Below, piece by piece: positions 62,023 through 64,000 of a DNA stretch of 64,000 nucleotides. The first letter of the stretch is position 1; the number at the start of each line of letters is the position of its first letter. The stretch comes from Coxiella-like endosymbiont (GTDB lineage: Bacteria > Pseudomonadota > Gammaproteobacteria > Coxiellales > Coxiellaceae). The notes beneath the pieces were generated by a model. It searched no databases. It had not been told where the DNA came from and saw only the letters and a list, made by a program, of their open reading frames with translations. A program made the position numbers and the translations under genes. The DNA is taken from assembly GCF_030643785.1 (NCBI RefSeq), contig NZ_CP094378.1:1385413-1449412 (forward strand). Reading direction: 5' to 3'.

Positions 62023-64000
62023 GTCCTACGCGCCTATAAAGCTGATTACGAATATTTACATCTTCCGCGGTTTGTATTTAGCGACCATAGCTCAATGGGC
62101 CTCAAAGTGGACGTCAACAATTGGATATTTAATCCATTCTTCGTAGTAAATTATTGGGCTAAAAAGGTAGCACCTCCTTCTTGGGGCTCATGCACCCAAG
62201 TTTTTAAAGTAATTTCAGCTTGTTGGGCTTAATCCAAAAATTTCAGGGGTTTTTCGCACGGCTTGCTCCGGTGGGCCCCGCATCCATAGTAAATACCGAT
62301 GTTGTAAATTCCACCATGATTTCATCCTCATATGTCTTGAATAATCTGATCCCGTACTGCTTGCCCATTTGCAGTGCGATGGAATTCATCAAAAACAATC
62401 CGCTTCGGATCTTTGCGAATTTCTGCAATTCGTATTTGATTATAGCGACGATAGGCTTCTGGCATATCGGCCACATTATCCTCTGTGAGGAAATAATGCC
62501 GCGCTAAAAGATAGCGTGAGTTTGTTGGCGATTGGCGGCGTCGCCTTCCACTACGCACGACTTCATCTAAGTCCAACACGACTACTCGAGCATCTCCCAA
62601 GTTAAAACGAGTTACTTGCGAGATAATCAGATAATTCCCGCACAGCGCTCGAAATCATTCGTAAATTTTTTCGTATAAATCCTGGAATAGAGGGTAATCG
62701 GCAAATAGCTACAACATCTGCTAGCACAGGCATAGCAATGTCGTTAAGCTAATGATGCTTCATGACTAAAGCCTAACATAAACAAGGCATCAGTGATCTT
62801 CCACCATGTTGTTTGCTCATCCTGAACAAGACCAATTTCCTCTAAAATTCCATCAATATCTTCTTCAATTCCCAAAGCAAAGATATGTAGGATTTCTATA
62901 ACACCGTCGTATGTTTTTCCGAAACAATCGGCGTTAATAAGAGACTGTTGATAAGAGACTTAGGAAATTCACTAAAAACGCGCGCTTCTGCGGAGTGGGG
63001 TACCGGAGGCTCAATTGCATAGTTCGGGCGCATCCGTAAACGATGATAAGCTACTAAAATTTCTTATCAGCGGAGCAAAGCATCTTTTAACAATAAAATT
63101 AAACCTCTGCTTTGAAGGGCCTATATCGATAGGCCCAATATGGGACAACCGTTGAATTCCCGCAGACAAGCAAACTGCCAAATTAACCGAATTAGATAAT
63201 ACAGACTTACCAGAACCTGGTCGTGCATAAAACAAATCGATCCAATGTAGTTTGCTGATCCGAACCGGGTCGATAGCCCGCCCTGTAGCTTGCCATTGGG
63301 GGAACGAAATAATATAGCATTCTGTTCTCAAGGAAATGCTGACCGAAAAAGCGGTAACATATAAAGTACGTCAGAGAGGGACGATAGACGCCGGAGCAAC
63401 GCTGGTGCCAAACACACCGACCATCGTGGAAACAACGCCTTCATAAGCATCGCCTGAAATTTCTGATTACACCACACAGGAACCCACCCTTCGATCGCCT
63501 TAGCTAATATAGCAGAACGCGCCGCCTATGCTCTCGCAGCAAACACACGAATACCCCCCACCAGGGGAACCCTCAGGTTGCTGCCGAAACCCGTAGCTTC
63601 ACCACAGCGTTATCGGTGTTCAAATTGATATAGCTCTGAGTAAATTCAAGGGAATCATGCATTAAGAGGTTTTGCGCCGACGTTACATTTAAAACAGATG
63701 ATAACATTTTCCGAATACCTGTTCCTTCCAACCCATTGCTTTCAAACAAAAATGAAATTCGCCAAAGAATTCGTGTTTGTAAGGTTCCCGCGCAAAAAGG
63801 CGGACGAAAGTCTGCATATCTTTCGGAAATAAATTGATAAATACTGTGGCATAAATATGATTCTTACCCACGCGAACTGTACGCAAATTCAAATTTTCGG
63901 CGTCTCGTGGTAATATTTGCCACGCCAATGAAGGCCATAAAATATCAGATATTTCGTTAAACACCGCCTTTGATTTCTTTTATTGTAATTTTGTCGCCTG
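62023..64000 (-). pseudogene. icmB: Dot/Icm type IV secretion ATPase IcmB (DotO), decayed, runs off the window
   Basis: IcmB/DotO is a VirB4-like cytoplasmic ATPase of the Dot/Icm secretion system that Legionella and Coxiella use to inject effectors. Reading leftwards from the edge: LWPSLAWQILPRDAENLNLR; LNTDNAVVKLRVSAAT; KLHWIDLFYARPGSGKSVLS with an intact Walker A (about 63240-63190); ARVVVLDLDEVVRSG; KRIVFDEFHRTANGQAVRDQ (Walker B region, about 62420-62370); DEIMVEFTTSVFTMDAGP; then PQEGGAT, LLTSTL and EDVNIRNQLYRR fragments to 62023. Stops and shifts separate these blocks, so secretion through this system is very likely lost. Confidence 0.8.

Overview
The window looks like a chromosomal piece of a Coxiella-type gammaproteobacterium that is far into genome reduction, most likely a tick-associated Coxiella-like endosymbiont. 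The organism assignment is inference. It rests on gammaproteobacterial gene order (era-rnc-lepB-lepA; rhodanese-grxC-secB-gpsA-trmL; gpmI-envC-ctpA; fmdB-DUF502-aspS-yebC-ruvC-ruvA-ruvB-tolQ-tolR; rpsU-yqeY-dnaG-rpoD-tRNA), on AT-rich sequence with very long decayed stretches, and on a relic of the Dot/Icm type IV secretion ATPase gene icmB (dotO) at the right edge. No insertion sequence, prophage or CRISPR array was seen.

Layout. 1-4.4 kb: recO (partial), era, rnc, lepB, lepA on the minus strand. 4.5-6.4 kb: decayed thioesterase and copper P-type ATPase. 6.4-8.7 kb: tilS and accA. 8.8-13 kb: ZIP transporter and mlaA among relics of trhO, an SDR dehydrogenase and trmL. 13-18.2 kb: gpsA, secB, grxC, a rhodanese, a DUF2520 protein and an S9 peptidase (minus). 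18.3-22.1 kb: gpmI, dead envC, ctpA (plus). 22.1-28.1 kb: two decayed small genes, then thyA, a broken membrane gene, lgt, ptsP, rppH (minus). 28.4-32.6 kb: nrdA-nrdB. 32.6-36.6 kb: AT-rich gene graveyard. 36.7-45.8 kb: DUF502, aspS, yebC, ruvCAB, a dead MFS transporter, tolQR. 45.8-51.3 kb: decayed large gene, L,D-transpeptidase, dead yihY, wrbA, dead zapE. 51.3-58 kb: nhaA, rpsU-yqeY-dnaG-rpoD. 58-64 kb: dead MFS transporter, tRNA-Ile(CAU), relics of a retropepsin-like protease, rimK, a fatty acyl-AMP ligase and icmB.

What is kept is housekeeping: translation (aspS, lepA, tilS with its tRNA-Ile(CAU) substrate, rpsU), replication, transcription and repair (dnaG, rpoD, ruvABC, nrdAB, thyA), protein export and lipoproteins (lepB, lgt, secB, mlaA), fatty-acid synthesis (accA) and envelope energetics (tolQR, nhaA). 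What is lost is mainly transport, regulation, cell-separation accessories and host-interaction functions.

Two sequence-level patterns stand out. First, many conserved, often essential genes (lepB, lepA, accA, gpmI, ctpA, nrdA, nrdB, wrbA, yqeY, rpoD) are intact except for single-base shifts at homopolymer runs, and nearly all the shifts are one base short. This is either a sequencing artefact or slippery tracts like those rescued by transcriptional slippage in insect endosymbionts. Second, perfect two-copy tandem duplications of about 10-17 bp are scattered through decaying DNA and some gene ends, and look like a mutational signature of this lineage.
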